64,000 bases of DNA from Bagarius yarrelli (GCA_005784505.1 VCAZ01000001.1:4511597-4575596); one strand, 5' to 3'; positions 1 through 12,166 are shown, counted from the stretch's first letter. The notes: a model not told the origin generated them from the letters alone. A program made the numbers and translations.

Positions 1-3000
1 TCAGCTGAGGACCTGCGTATTTCCAATCTGCATGTAGGTTTGTTTGATTGCTTGTCGCTTTCTTCTGGAGGTTAAGAGGCCATGTAATCGCTTTGGGCAG
101 AATGAGTATTTAATATATTGGAAACACCTACAAGAATTCGAATCTAACGCATGTAAGGTGCATAAAATGCGAATATCACGGAGTCGCATCCTGAGAAAAT
201 AGCGGCACGTGTATTTGTGTGTGTGTTGCGGATGTGTGATAGAGGATATTCTCCTTGAAAACAGAGTGGTGAATGAAGAGAGAGAACTAACCCCTGGCCG
301 GTGGTCACAGCAGGGCTGTTGAGTGCTGCCCAGGCAGCTGGACAGACATTAACGAGGTAGAGGCATACAATAAGGACGGGGAACAAGGGCCTCTGAGCTC
401 ATAGTTATGCCTCCAACACAGCCAGAAAACCATCAACAGTTCACATTTCCATAGACGAAAGAAACCTCCTTTGGACATTATGACCTTTGTTTAACTCAGG
501 GTCTATATTCTATAAGCAAATGCAACTTTTGAAAAAATCCACTCACTGTGCTTGCTGTCAACTTTCTGCCTGGCTTCCTTTCTATGCGTTGGCCTAGATG
601 GGGGCTGAGAGAGCTGGCACAGTTTTCTGGATGAGAGGAGAGCCCAAGATTTTGAGATATCCCACCCAATCACACTGTGCGCACTGGGCCATCTTCAGGG
701 TGCCGCCATTTTAAAGGTCAACGGCACACACATCTCATCAAAGCGCCGCATTCCGGTGCCTTGTTCATCTACTTAGCCCTTCATCTGGAACCATGCGAAA
801 AGCCAGCTGAATTTATACAGAGACATATGCTCCTACATTAACATTTATTATTAACTCCACTTCCCCTAGTGGCTTCACAAGGAGAAAGGAAGCTGTAAAA
901 CCGGCTACTCTTATGGAAAAGAAAGACATGCATGAGGACCTTCGAAGGGTTACAAGTATGCAGGTGCATATTTCTCCTGGACACCAGCCCTTATTGCTTT
1001 TGTAACTAGAAAACAGTTTTTTTTTCTGCCCAGATAAATTGCAGAGGACAGCGTGCAGAGTTTGTCATTGTGATGCAAAAGAAGTTGGAGTATAACCCTA
1101 CGGCTAGATGTGGGAAGAAGAAGCGAAAAAAAGTGTGCCACAGTGTGCACGCTTTGATGTAGTAGCAACAAATTTACCTTCTGACAGAAGATTCATGAAA
1201 GCAATAAACGAGTTCTAGCAGCCTTTACACATGCAATCTGATTTCTCTGGCTAGGGTGTTAATTGGATCCTAACTGGCAGATCTGATATGTGTAGCGTGG
1301 TGAAGAGGAGTCTTTCCAAATGATGAACAGAAATTCGCCGAGCTGCTCGAAGCTCATGTAATTTACTGCATGTCATTTGATGTGCTGTTGGATGCGATGG
1401 ACTCCCTATTACATGTGACATCAGACAGGCATAGAAAAAGCGAGCGAGAGAATTTTTTTTTGCAAAAGAGCAGACAAACTCACATAATGCTACAGAGTAC
1501 ACTTCTTTAATTGTAGTGGCGTTGACACCAGTTTTCTAAAAAAAAAATCTAAATTTCACATACGGTGAAAAACCCATAAGAACTCAGGAGCATTCTCAGA
1601 CCTCGCTTCATCTGCTGTGGCTTGAGATTATGAGTAATTGTTCAGCAGGCTGAGCTTATTTATATTTAAAAGGTCTTTCTTCAGTTCCTTATCTCCGCAT
1701 TCTTCAAGGATTTTAAGACTCATTACGGTTTTCCTGAAATGCACCGAGAGGCTCAGCACAGAGGCTTCCATCTGTAGTACATGTCGGTACTGATGCTTTC
1801 CTGTATTGACGGAAACAAATGCATGATTATCTACATGGAGATAAATCTGCGTGGAGGGTCTATTGTATCACTATTACCCCCTGGCGCTTGTAACCGAGCG
1901 CTAGATCCATGTTATCATTGCGTTAAATGCATTACTTCCCATCTGTGTAGCTGAACTGCGAAATAAATTGATTTGGGAAATCATTCTTGTAATCTACTTA
2001 ACTCTGGTAGTTAGAATCACTTGCATTGATCCCTTAATCCAAACGACCTTTCTCCCTCTCTTTCTGCAGTACTCTCTCTCTCTCTCTCTCTTTCTCTCTC
2101 TTTCTTTCTCTCTTACTCTTCCTATCTCTCTCTTTTTTGTGTATGTGAAGTTAACTAAGGACCTTCATTGAGGTCTGTTCTTGGGTGTGTTTCTGGTTAA
2201 GCATGTTGGCCGCTGCCTCCCAGCTTGTGTAAGAGCAATAGATAATAATTGGAGTACAGTAGCAATATCAGGCCTGAAAAAGTTATTTAGGAGAGGTCAG
2301 GACATCAAGATCTCACACTCCAGGAGCCTGCGAATGAGATGAACTCTAATGGGACCCAAACTGAGGGAACCCCCCCCCCCCAGACACACACACACTGTAT
2401 CTTTGCCCTCATGCTCTGATCAGACTGAGCTTTACACCTTAATTAACACAGCACCTCTCACTGCCAAGCAGCTGAAGTAATTACCACCACCTGCCCCGAC
2501 ATTTCTCATTTTGTTTATCTTAACAGTTATCTGTAGCGAGCGCCGCCATCATTCCAACCTTTGAAGTGGCCACATTATTCACCCTATTCAGCAGCCAGTC
2601 CTTCTTTTTTTTCCACACATTTAATATGGACCTTCCTTTACCTAGCCTATCAGCAGTGCAGAAATGGTGTACTGAATTGGCTAACTGTTTCTGCTCTAAC
2701 CCTGCCTGTGTATCTGGGCTGGTGATAATGGAAACACAGCACTCCGGGTTGTTGTAATGAGGATAAACAAGCAGTGCTAATAGCAATTTGTCAGACTAGC
2801 TGGAGGGAAAGTGAACAGTGCGTTGGAACGTGTAAAGCACTTCCCAGCTAATAATAATCTCACCTGTATAGACAATCCAGAACACATTACACTAGAGCTT
2901 GGAGAGTCTGGGCTAGTTTAACCTCTAGTTGGTTTATTTTTTGTGTATTATAGCACTGTGACAGGACAAATTAAACTTATTACTTACTGTTAAATCTTTA

Positions 3001-5622
3001 TAAAGAGTTCATGGTCCATAGAAAAAGAACATAAACTGTCCAGTGTTGTAAGGCACACTAGGTTGAAATGTGTTTTTTTAAACAGTAAGCTCTTTAGCTA
3101 GCTTTTGCAGTCTGTTTCCTTTGCAGTTCTATTTGTTGTATTCTTCTAATCCAAGCCACATTAATGCGTTCTTTAACATCTGGAGTTTGATTTGCTGCTT
3201 ATGAGAAGGACAAAAATCTAGCAGAGCTTTATAATGCTGTAGGTGTGATTTGAGCGCTATAAAAGCTTTGCTGGGAGCAGGTCTTCGAAGACCAATTCTC
3301 TTATATTATGACATGAAGAAACAATATTAATTATTTCATTAGGTAATATAATCTAAGCCATATTAATATATATTTTTTAACTTATGTCAATAGCAGTTAA
3401 AAAAGACCGCATGTCCAGTTAAAGAGTCAAGCTAACCTAGCGTCTGGATTTTGGCATTTATTAATTTCCCAATAAAAACAGGCTTTAATCGCTATTCTGA
3501 GTTAATTTCTCCAGTGGAACTGACTTTAAACTATTCTTTAAGAATTCTACTTGGATACAATTGTGTTTGGTAATAGATTTCTGGCCGCACCACTGGGGGG
3601 GGTTTTGTTCCTTGCCATGATGGCCGCGGTTTTGGTGGGGCATCCATGTGAGAGGGTGCTGTCTATTGTGTGTGCATGTTTACCGCTCGACCCCTCCTGT
3701 AAATGCTCATTAATTTTCGTCCCTTCTCTGCAAAATCATTTCCAGGAGAGGCAATTCAGCCTCTGTTCCTTTCAATTCACCCGACTTGTCAATCATCCCC
3801 CGGTGCAGTATCCAGCAGAATGGAGGTGTTATATTCCACCAATTATCATGTCATATACTCGAAAATGTAAATGAACGTGTGTGTAAAATTAAATTTATGG
3901 GTTGTCAGTGAAGAATAAGAACCAGGAGAGCAATTACTTATCTGCTTTCATCTTTCAAGCTCTGATACGTCAGGCAGAAAAGCACGGCGTTAAATGCAGG
4001 AATTAGCATTGTGCAGGGCTCCCACTGAATGGGTCGGGGCCTTCAACTTTGCCTTTTTCCTCTCGCCTCTTTTTGTTTGGAAGAGCGATGAAATGAAGAT
4101 GATTATCATCCATCTCTCCACTAAAAAGCTAATGAAAGACTGAAAGGCGCTTCCTGACTTCATTTGTTTGCTGTTTTCTTTCTCCCTTTGTGAGGGTGGG
4201 CTTCTTGCTCAGTGCCTCTGAAATGATTAAGCGTCACATTTTCCACTCACTGCCTGTTTTACTGCGCATAATCGGACTGGATAGATAAATAAACTAATAC
4301 CTCATTGTTGTGAAATTTACATGTTTATTGCATTTAGTTGACTGTTGAAGCAGCGAGGGTTCTTTTGTTGTTCACCAAAAGCTCATTTAAATAGACAAAT
4401 AATGAGCTTAATGAGAACATCTCTCACGCTACTATGCTTTGGTCTGTGTATTGTCGTTTAGTCCGACGCAAAACCCCAGTTGAACCTGGGGGTAATTACA
4501 CATCACAAATGTGTCTTAAGGTTTAATAACATTGAAGGTGTAAGCATACATTTGCATAATTACATGCAGCTGTTTAATTTGTGACTTTGTTGCTTTTATC
4601 GTTGTTGTTTTTTTTTTTTTTCTTTCATCCTCTTCTTTTTTTTTCCTTTCTATTTTACATCCCCCAAGACCGTTAGAGCAAGTGATATTGTGTGACGTAT
4701 GTGTGTGTGCGTGTGTGTGTATTTCAACTCCTCCATGGCAAAGCTTGTTGAGTTTTGGGGCCAGTCTAATGAAGAATGGTGCTTGGATTTGTTTGAATAT
4801 GAATATGAATGTGCAGTGAGGATAGAGTGTGACCTTCATCTCTGCGACTCAGTTCATCAGGATTAGTCAAGCTGGGCGATCAGGAGCGCTAATGCATAAT
4901 GACTTCTAAAATGAAAAATGTGTAGTGACCATGCAAATGTCTCTGCTAATCAAAGAGGGGAACCTGAGCCAGGGCGAGCGAGGAGAGCAAAACAAGGACG
5001 TGTCAAGGCCCCGAGATCTCGGATGTATGGAAAGCAATCAGGCAGCTTGATTAGGCGTCGGGAGGAGCACCCGCGTCTCTACAGCCCTCGACACATCGCG
5101 CACCATGCTAACACACCACGGTCCACCACTCACTCCTATTGCTGACCATCAGAGACACGTACCGTGGTTTAAACTGAAATAAGGCAACCTTGAACATTAT
5201 GCTATTAGTTTACATTCATCATAAAACAAGCACAAGGTTCGACTTTTTTTATTTAATATTTGTGTTTTATTTTATGAAAAAGCACCGCGGTTTAACTATA
5301 TGGATAAAGGTATTTTTTATACATTTTTTCACCCAGTTTGACAGCTAGTTTTATAATGATTTAAATTATAGGAAATTTCTGTAAATGGATGCTTGAAACT
5401 TAAAAACTGTTTGAAGAAACTGCTAATTATAACATACAAAAAATATTGTTTGTAAAGAGAAAAAGCAGGAAATCTGGTAAATTTACTTAGCTAACTTGCT
5501 ATATATGAAAGCCTAAAAAATGAACTCAAGCTACACAAGCTAAAAGATTGCTACAATCTTTTATACATCAGAGATCTGAAAAAGGGAAAAACTGATCTCT
5601 CTCTTTTCCTGCCTTTGTGTAG
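1..5622 (+). other. foxp2: foxp2 intron upstream of the first exon in the window
   Basis: No exon was recognised. The stretch holds a CT tract (about 2070-2135), a C run at 2371-2381, short CA/TG tracts, poly-T runs near 4607-4640, and long unique sequence. A YY1-type motif GCCGCCATTTT lies at 702-712. 3900-4300 has the texture of conserved non-coding DNA but no comparison could be run. The short open frames here show no family likeness. Confidence 0.6.
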
Positions 5623-5760
5623 GTACCAGTGTCAGTGGCCATGATGAGTCCACAGGTCATCACCCCCCAGCAGATGCAGCAGATCCTTCAGCAGCAGGTC
5701 CTCTCGCCTCAGCAGCTTCAGGCGCTCCTGCAGCAACAGCAGGCAGTCATGCTGCAGCAG
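5623..5760 (+). CDS. foxp2: foxp2 coding exon 1 of window (Gln-rich repressor region)
   Basis: This exon encodes 46 residues beginning VPVSVAMMSPQVITPQQMQQ and ending in AVMLQQ, part of the N-terminal glutamine-rich region shared by FoxP1/2/4. The acceptor is tgtgtag before gta and the donor is cag followed by gtacaa; the exon is phase 0 at both ends. The residues after LSPQQLQALLQQQQ read AVML, as in FOXP2 (ALML in FOXP1 and FOXP4). The open frame runs on past the donor into a CA repeat, but that part is intronic. No exon for the preceding FoxP segment was found in 1-5622. Confidence 0.96.
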
Positions 5761-7468
5761 GTACAAAACTACACACACACACACATAGAACAACCAAGAA
5801 TCAGCATTCTATATATTAACACACACACATAGCTATCTTATACTACAAGTATTCAGAAACATAAATGCATACTTTCAGTAAGTTATCAGTTCTGTCAAAT
5901 TTTTTGTCGAAACTTTTGTTTCCTTGAGTTTATAGGTTACCACATTTATTCTAGTCATATTTCATGTAGTATATATAGTAAATAAAAATCCTTTTAGCCT
6001 AATTACCTCAGTGTTACTTACTTACTCAGCGTGTGTAAGTTGTGAATAAATTTGCAGATGTATTTTTATTCAATTAATATTCATGTAAAAATTCTTCTTA
6101 TTCTTCTTTTAAATTAATTTCTTTATTGCCTTTAAAAGCAACACAATTTTTGCCCGCCGTTTCTGTGAATCGAACCAGCACCCGGAGCCCGTGTCAAATT
6201 ATAGACTCTTTAATATTCAAATGCATTCGAATAGTCAATGAATTAAATTAAAAGGTTTTGCCACTTTGCCTAAAATGGGAAATGTTGGTTTTCTGTTATT
6301 GAATTGAGTAATTCTTTGCACTTGTCAAAACTAGTTTTTTTAAACATGACTAATCAATTTATTGTGCTCAGCTACAGAATTAGACGATAAAGCATCATCA
6401 TTTAGGCACCGTTTTATCTTCATTATTACTTTTTTATGAATACATAGGACAATCTTTTAGCTTAATATATAAGCTCATATCATATGATGTTGTAGTATTT
6501 TTAAATAATTAAAAATAACCAAAAAAAAGTCTATCTATACCACGAGGACAGAAAAGAACATTTTTGCAGTTCGGAATTTTTTTTTAGCTTGTTGCTAAAA
6601 ATACGGCACAATTTAATCGCTAAAAAACTCTCCGAAAGCCAAACTTTAACATTATTATATGGGCAACTTTCCCAAACCGTCGGTCATCCCAAGGTTTAGA
6701 CATACGTAAGTATACTCACCCTTCCTCCAACGCCTCTGTTCTTGGTGTTAGATGAGGGAAACAATAATGGACAGGCGTATAATTAGGTGTTTTCAGTAGG
6801 GACATCTTTCAAGGCCTGATGCAGTAAAGACATAAGTAAGGCTGACAGGAGAGACCTCAGAATGCCCTGGCTTCACTCAGCAGGCTTCGTGCAACTTGAC
6901 ACTCAAATTTAGACCTCTTTCAAAGTTCTTCTTATAGTGCTGGAAAGGACATACCTTGCTCCTTACCACTCCTTTTTTTTTTTTTTTTTTTTGCAATAAA
7001 ATCTTCATTGACAGCCTTCAGTGTCTGGTGCTGGGTTTTTTTTTCTGCAAGAGATGTCTACATTGAACACCGTGGCTTTTCATTGTGCTGAGTAGAAGTG
7101 TGTTAAATGCATTAATTCACAGTGATGAATCTGCTCCTCGGAGTGCTTCTCAGCATTTCACTGCCTGTCAGTGCATTAGAGCAAAAATATATTGTGCAAG
7201 TGATGAATTGTTCCTGCTGGAACATCGTACAGGAGCATTTAGGCCCATATGGAGAAATGCTGAAGTATTGAATCGGCGTATTTATGAAGGGTGGGCCGTG
7301 GATTTGTTTATCCACTGGTATTGCACATCCCTGGTAAAAAGTTTTATGTTTGTGGTAATAAAGCTCGAGGCCCCCAAAGATTATTGCAAACAGGAAGGGC
7401 ACTGATTAAACTGTAGTGTTGTTAGTACTTCTGTTTTATGGCCACCGTATGTGTTTGTTTATTCACAG
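5761..7468 (+). other. foxp2: foxp2 intron between window exons 1 and 2
   Basis: AT-rich intron. It opens with short CA repeats just after the donor and has a T run at about 6967-6992. 7050-7440 is complex sequence with open frames on both strands, but neither resembles a known protein. Nothing else was recognised. Confidence 0.55.
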
Positions 7469-7558
7469 CAACACTTGCAAGAGTTCTACAAGAAGCAGCA
7501 GGAGCAGCTTCATCTCCAGCTTTTGCAGCAACAGCACCCCAACAAACAGGCGAAAGAG
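7469..7558 (+). CDS. foxp2: foxp2 coding exon 2 of window (short polyQ exon)
   Basis: Thirty codons, phase 0 at both ends, run from QHLQEFYKKQQEQLHLQLL to QQQHPNKQAKE. The acceptor is attcacag and the donor gag followed by gtacaa. In mammals this place carries the long polyglutamine tract of about 40 Gln after LQLL; here only three Gln separate LQLL from HPNKQAKE. The flanking residues match FOXP2 (LHLQLL rather than the LQLQLL of FOXP1), so the tract is truly short rather than misread. Skipping this exon would keep the frame. Confidence 0.96.
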
Positions 7559-9411
7559 GTACAATACAGTCTCTCACACACAGACGCACACAGATTCCAG
7601 TGACTTTAGTGACATCAGGAAGTCTCAGCATTAAAGCTGCTTCTGCTGACGCTGTGCAAAACACTAGGAGGAGTTGTGCTTTTACATTGAAGGCAACTTC
7701 TAATGGCCGCTAGAGCTGTGTGCTGACAGTGTGGTATGGCAGGCAGCCAGACGCAAGCTTTGGCAGGTGACAGGCTGCTAGAGGAGGCAAAGCAAGAATG
7801 CGGTTAAAGGCCCAGTGTAGCACGCAGGATGGGACAGACGTACACAGGGTCTGCTGATTAATGAAGCAACGCTGCCGGTCCAGGCCGACGAGCCGAAAAG
7901 TTCGTCCACAACACGCTCATAAATCAAGCTGACAGTCAGTTTACAGACAGAAAGGGGGAAAAGGAGAGAGAGAGACACACACACGGGGCAACAGGCATCA
8001 AAAACAACACACAGCACGTGGGGGGCCCAAATCCAAGCAGAATGTGTTGAAGCGGTTAAATTGAACAGGTATATGGCAGATCCCACACACAGGCATACAC
8101 ACCCTGCCTCTTCATCTTTTTCTTTCCGCGTCCCATTATGCAGAGCCAAGAGGAAGCAGGCATGACCTCCCGAAGGCTTTGTTTCTGTTTGGATTTGTGA
8201 ATAGAATTTTTTCAGGCCTCCCCTATCAAATATGGAATAGAAATTGCTCCCTTATTTCTCTTGAGACACAGAGGCCAATCCACATAGTTCGCTCCATTAT
8301 GCAGCCTGTTTTCCAGTGAGCGCATCACAAGTTGTGCTTTCTCTATAACCCCTACCCCCACCCCCCTACACACCCATCCACCTCGCTCAACTAAAACAGG
8401 AAGTTCTTCCAAGCAGAGAATGTGTCTGAGGCTGAAGTGTGATGTGTTGAAGAGCTCCTCCGGGGCCTGATCTACTATGCTCGCTCTTGTAATTCCAGGC
8501 AAAAATGGGAAGTTTTCTTTCTCTGACTTGAGTACCAGGTTGTAATATATTCTGACAAGAGAAGAGAGTAAATGCTGAAGCTTCAGAGTGTCTGTGGAAG
8601 CCTTTCGCCGGAGATCCTAGTTTACTAATAGACCTCTGGAGACCAGATACAAGGTCCACTGAGAACCAAAGCTCAGGAATCTTTAAAACTGCCGCCTAAA
8701 ACCTGGTAATGAATTCAGTTCATAAGACGTATAAATACTATAAAATGGTAGACTTTGACAGGTACACGACTGTAATGCAAACGCAATACAGAAATCACAG
8801 TCAGTCACTTGATATGCAGAATAACTTCTACAGAATTTCTACATATGTTTTGTACTTAAAAATAGAAAACTCACTTTGATCTCCATTATGATGGTTACTT
8901 GTTAGACATTGACAAACTAACTGCTTTGTCCCGGTAAGGGCAGCAAGTCTACCCTAGGAATTCCAGAAATTCAACACCACCCTCTGCACCAACTGCCTGC
9001 CTTGTCATACATACAGCATTTGCTACAGAGACTATTAAATTAAACAGAAGCTAAAACTTAATAGAAACTGAAGAACCTCAGGTTTTCTCTAACGTGTGTT
9101 ATTACCATGAGACCTCTAATACGGCTTATGTCCAATCAGCCTGCGTAGCTGCTTGATCTTGTAACTGTTTGGTTTTTAAACATTTTTTATCTTTCAGTCT
9201 ATAGAACATGAACATGTTTACTGTACAAGTCTCAAAACAGATAAAAAACATCGAAATTCGCATAATCACCAATAATATTTAACTAATAATTCACTTCTGA
9301 TTTAGTGAAGATAAATTAAAGCCTGAAAATATTCTGTTCTTTTAATAATGTATTTTGGGACAATGGTGTGTCTATGCTTTGCTTACCCTGTTTATCTTGC
9401 TTGCTGTTTTG

Positions 9412-9412
9412 G

Positions 9413-9453
<41 letters not shown>
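9412..9453 (+). repeat. (GTT)n trinucleotide microsatellite
   Basis: About fourteen consecutive GTT units inside the intron before foxp2 window exon 3. It is intronic and not translated. Confidence 0.9.
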
Positions 9454-9519
9454 GATTTGCTCTGCCTTATGTAAGAAGTAGTCCAAGCTGGTGGTAAAGA
9501 AGGCAGAGGGAGGAGGTGT

Positions 9520-9523
9520 TCTC

Positions 9524-9565
<42 letters not shown>

Positions 9566-9574
9566 TATCTCTCT

Positions 9575-9614
<40 letters not shown>

Positions 9615-9981
9615 TTTTTATCTCTCTCCCTCCCTCTCTCTCTCTCTTTCTCTCTCTCACTCTCTCTCTCTCTCTCTCTTCTTTATGAACATCCCCCTTT
9701 TCTTTATTTGGTCTCAAGGATTAATATTTTCTCTCTCTCTCTTCTCTCTCTTCTCTCTCTCTGTAAATAATATCTCTCCCTTTCTCTCTGTCTTCTCTCT
9801 CCCGATTCTTATCTCTCTCTATCTGTCTCTGTCTGTCTCTCTCTCTTATTCTCACTAACTCTCTTTCTTAGCTCTCTTCTCTTCTCTTTGCTCTTTCTTT
9901 TCTCTCTCTTGCCTTTCTTTCTCTCTCTCTCTCCTCATTTCTACTGGGAACTCGTATTCTCTTTTGCGCCCCATTCTCTTA

Positions 9982-10020
<39 letters not shown>
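9520..10020 (+). repeat. CT-rich microsatellite region
   Basis: Five hundred bases dominated by (CT)n, with TTT and CCC interruptions and duplicated sub-blocks such as ctctgtttttatctctctcc. One strand is nearly pure pyrimidine. The Ser/Leu open frames across it are artefacts of composition. Confidence 0.9.
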
Positions 10021-10021
<1 letters not shown>

Positions 10022-10081
10022 GTCTTTCACGACTCCTAAAATTAATAGAGCATTTGAAAGCAAGATAATTAACTATCAGAA

Positions 10082-10490
10082 GGGTGGGATATTTACCCCC
10101 TGTCCCGCCCTCACTCTATATGCACTTCTTACACTCCGAGAGAGAGAGAGAAGAGAGAAAGAAGAGAAGAGAGTAAGAGATCACAGGGAGAAGGAATAAA
10201 AAGGCTTGAGACTCAAGTAGAGATTATCTATTTGTGTTGATCTCCCACTTGTATGTGTGTACTTTGCTTTGTGTGTCTGTGTGTTTATGTTGCGTTTCAC
10301 GCTTCACTTTCTGTCACAGCAGCACAGCGCTGCAGCAGCAGTTACGCACGCAGCTTTTTTTCTCTAGCAAGCTGCTCCCTTTCACAGCAGCCTTCCCCCT
10401 TTTGTTTTTTTTTTCCCCATGCAACCACACTCTCTCTCTCTAGCCCCTCTTCCTCCAGCATATTCCCTCCTGCGCATGCAAGTTTCGCCA
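10082..10490 (+). repeat. Decayed tandem copy of intron and exon 3 start of foxp2
   Basis: The block agggtggga..tttaccccctgtcccgcc..tcactc..atat.gcacttctta at 10082 recurs at 10492 (offset about 410). The likeness continues through an agag tract, agagatcacagggag, a ctcccacttgt segment, a TG stretch and cacgctt..cact. It then reaches a cacag followed by cagcacagcgctgcagcagc at 10320, matching the acceptor and CAG-rich start of the true exon at 10737. The copy's reading frame is shifted and diverges, so it is not a usable exon. It is either a real decayed duplication or a noisy assembly duplicate. Confidence 0.7.
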
Positions 10491-10686
10491 AAGGGTGGGA
10501 GGGGATTTACCCCCTGTCCCGCCCTCACTCATATAGCACTTCTTAATCACTAGAGAGAGCGAGAGAGAGAGAAGAAAGCCGCACCAGTTGCCTAAGAGAT
10601 CACAGGGAGAGACTCTTAAACATCAGAAAGAAAAGTAGTAGATTGATATTTTTGTTGAGCTCCCACTTGTTAATGTGTGTAATTTG

Positions 10687-10710
10687 TGTGTGTGTGTGTG
10701 TGTGTGTGTG
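10687..10710 (+). repeat. (TG)n tract next to the exon 3 acceptor
   Basis: About twelve TG units end roughly 26 bases before the ctatag acceptor of foxp2 window exon 3. Between them lies a poor pyrimidine tract. UG repeats in this place are known binding sites for TDP-43 and CELF proteins. Confidence 0.85.
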
Positions 10711-10736
10711 CTGTGTGTATCACGCTTTCACTATAG

Positions 10737-10920
10737 CAACAGCAGCAGCAGCAGCATCAGCAGCAGTTAGCGGCACAGCAGCTGGTCTTTCAGCAGCAGC
10801 TCCTGCAAATGCAGCAGCTCCAGCAGCAGCAGCATTTGCTCAGCATGCAACGGCAGGGCCTGCTTTCTTTACCCCCAGGCCCAGGACAGAGCGCCCTCCC
10901 TGCGCAGACTCTCCCGCCAG
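10737..10920 (+). CDS. foxp2: foxp2 coding exon 3 of window (CAG-rich)
   Basis: The exon is 184 nt, entering in phase 0 and leaving one base over. It encodes a Gln run with a single His (QQQQQQHQQQ), then LAAQQLVFQQQLLQMQQLQQ and a segment ending ALPAQTLPP. The acceptor follows a (TG)n tract and a weak pyrimidine tract (ctatag before caacag), and because the exon opens with CAG codons there is a ladder of in-frame AGs. The donor is cag followed by gtaaac. A decayed copy of the upstream intron and of the first part of this exon lies at about 10082-10490. Skipping this exon would shift the frame. Confidence 0.95.
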
Positions 10921-12166
10921 GTAAACCCGTCATCATCACGTGACTCACACTCACATGCTCTGTCTGTGCGCCTCTCTCTCTCTCTCTCTCTCTCTTTTCT
11001 GCTCTCGCTCCCTGTTTCTGTCTTCTCATCTTTTTTGTTGATTTGTCTGTTGCTCTTGCATTACCTCTCTTTTTCTGTCTGTATTACTCGCTGTCTCCGT
11101 CTCTCTATTTCAGGGCTGTTGCCTGTGTTTGCATGCTTGTTGTTTTCGCTCTGCCTCTCCCCTCCTCCCTCACTGCTTGGTGTTGTTATTGTTGTTGTTT
11201 ACTGCCTCGCACAGCGAGCCCAGAAAATGAAGAGCTGCCATTTGCTTAAGCTGGAACGAGCGTCGGGTGCCGCATCCGTAGATAACAACTGTGCTAAACG
11301 GGTCTTAAGAGCAGACTGGTTGGAACATTGTGGCGTAGGACTCTTGTCTCAGCTAAGGGATTACATGATGATATGACTCTGCAGACAGGAGCTTGTTTGT
11401 GAGGCTATAATCGTGGCTAGATGAGTTCCACACCTCTGGCAGGCAAGCGCTTTTGGATTTCACATTCAGAGCAAAGAGATGAAGGTGCAAGCGGATCTTT
11501 TTCCGATCTATCTGCAAATGCTTAAAAGACACAGTGGAGATTTGGAAAGTATGGATGAAGAGCATGTGACTCAAAAGAACAGTACAGGTGCACCTTCTTT
11601 AATATTCTTATAGAAGTCATCAGACATTAGATCAGACGTACAGATTTACTAATGTGAGGGGAAGATGAACAGAATGTTCATGTGTTTAAGTCGGTTTGGT
11701 AGGTTGGAAATGAGCATGTATGTTAAACTACCTGTTAGACATAAACTAAAACAGGCAAGCTAACATAAACATATACAACACAAAAGCTAGCAATACAAAT
11801 AGCATGAATATATATTGTGGACCACAGTGAATTTTTTTCGGCATTATGTCTTTAACCTGTAAGTGAAAAAACAAACAAAATGAAACTCAAGGTTTATCTT
11901 TGGTTTAACCCAAGATTTGTGGTTTTTATCTGTCTCTAGCTGTCTACAATAAGACGCTATTGAGCAGTAAATCCAGCCTGCTTTTACGCCTCACATGAAG
12001 ACTTTTACTGTTTATCTTTAACAACCAGTTGTCCCCCATCTTAAAACTACACCTCTGGTTTTAGTGCTCATATTTGGTACCCACCTGTATCTTTCTAGGA
12101 GGGAACAGTATGTGTTCAAACCTCCTTGATTGACCTTGATTGTATATATGTATGCTTGTATTACAG
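10921..12166 (+). other. foxp2: foxp2 intron between window exons 3 and 4
   Basis: Starts with a CT tract at about 10971-10994, then unique sequence with a T/C-rich half (11000-11200). No gene or mobile element was recognised. It ends in the tandem cagcag acceptor. Confidence 0.55.

Larger units (their letters stand above)
7559..10736 (+). other. foxp2: foxp2 intron between window exons 2 and 3
   Basis: Contains a (GTT)n repeat at about 9412-9453, a 500-bp CT-rich region at 9520-10020, a GA tract at 10139-10175, a decayed tandem copy of the region leading into exon 3 (about 10082-10490, repeated at 10492-10800), and a (TG)n tract at 10687-10710 just before the acceptor. 7700-9400 is unique sequence in which nothing was recognised. 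Confidence 0.6.

Noticed and set aside
4918..5145. Open frame of 75 codons with basic residues
   Set aside because: Lies in an intron, resembles no family, has no splice signals in frame with foxp2, and is of a length expected by chance.
6150..6200. A tRNA-like scrap (gtgaatcgaaccagcacccg)
   Set aside because: Only a box-B-like inverse is present, with no second box, no clover-leaf arms and no other copy in the window.
7085..7405. Open frames of about 100 codons on both strands just before foxp2 window exon 2
   Set aside because: Overlapping opposite-strand frames of similar length without recognisable motifs point to chance; the stretch is intronic.
10253..10546. 97-codon open frame over the decayed copy of exon 3
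   Set aside because: The frame is not the Gln frame of the real exon and runs through T/C homopolymers. The copy cannot supply coding sequence in phase.
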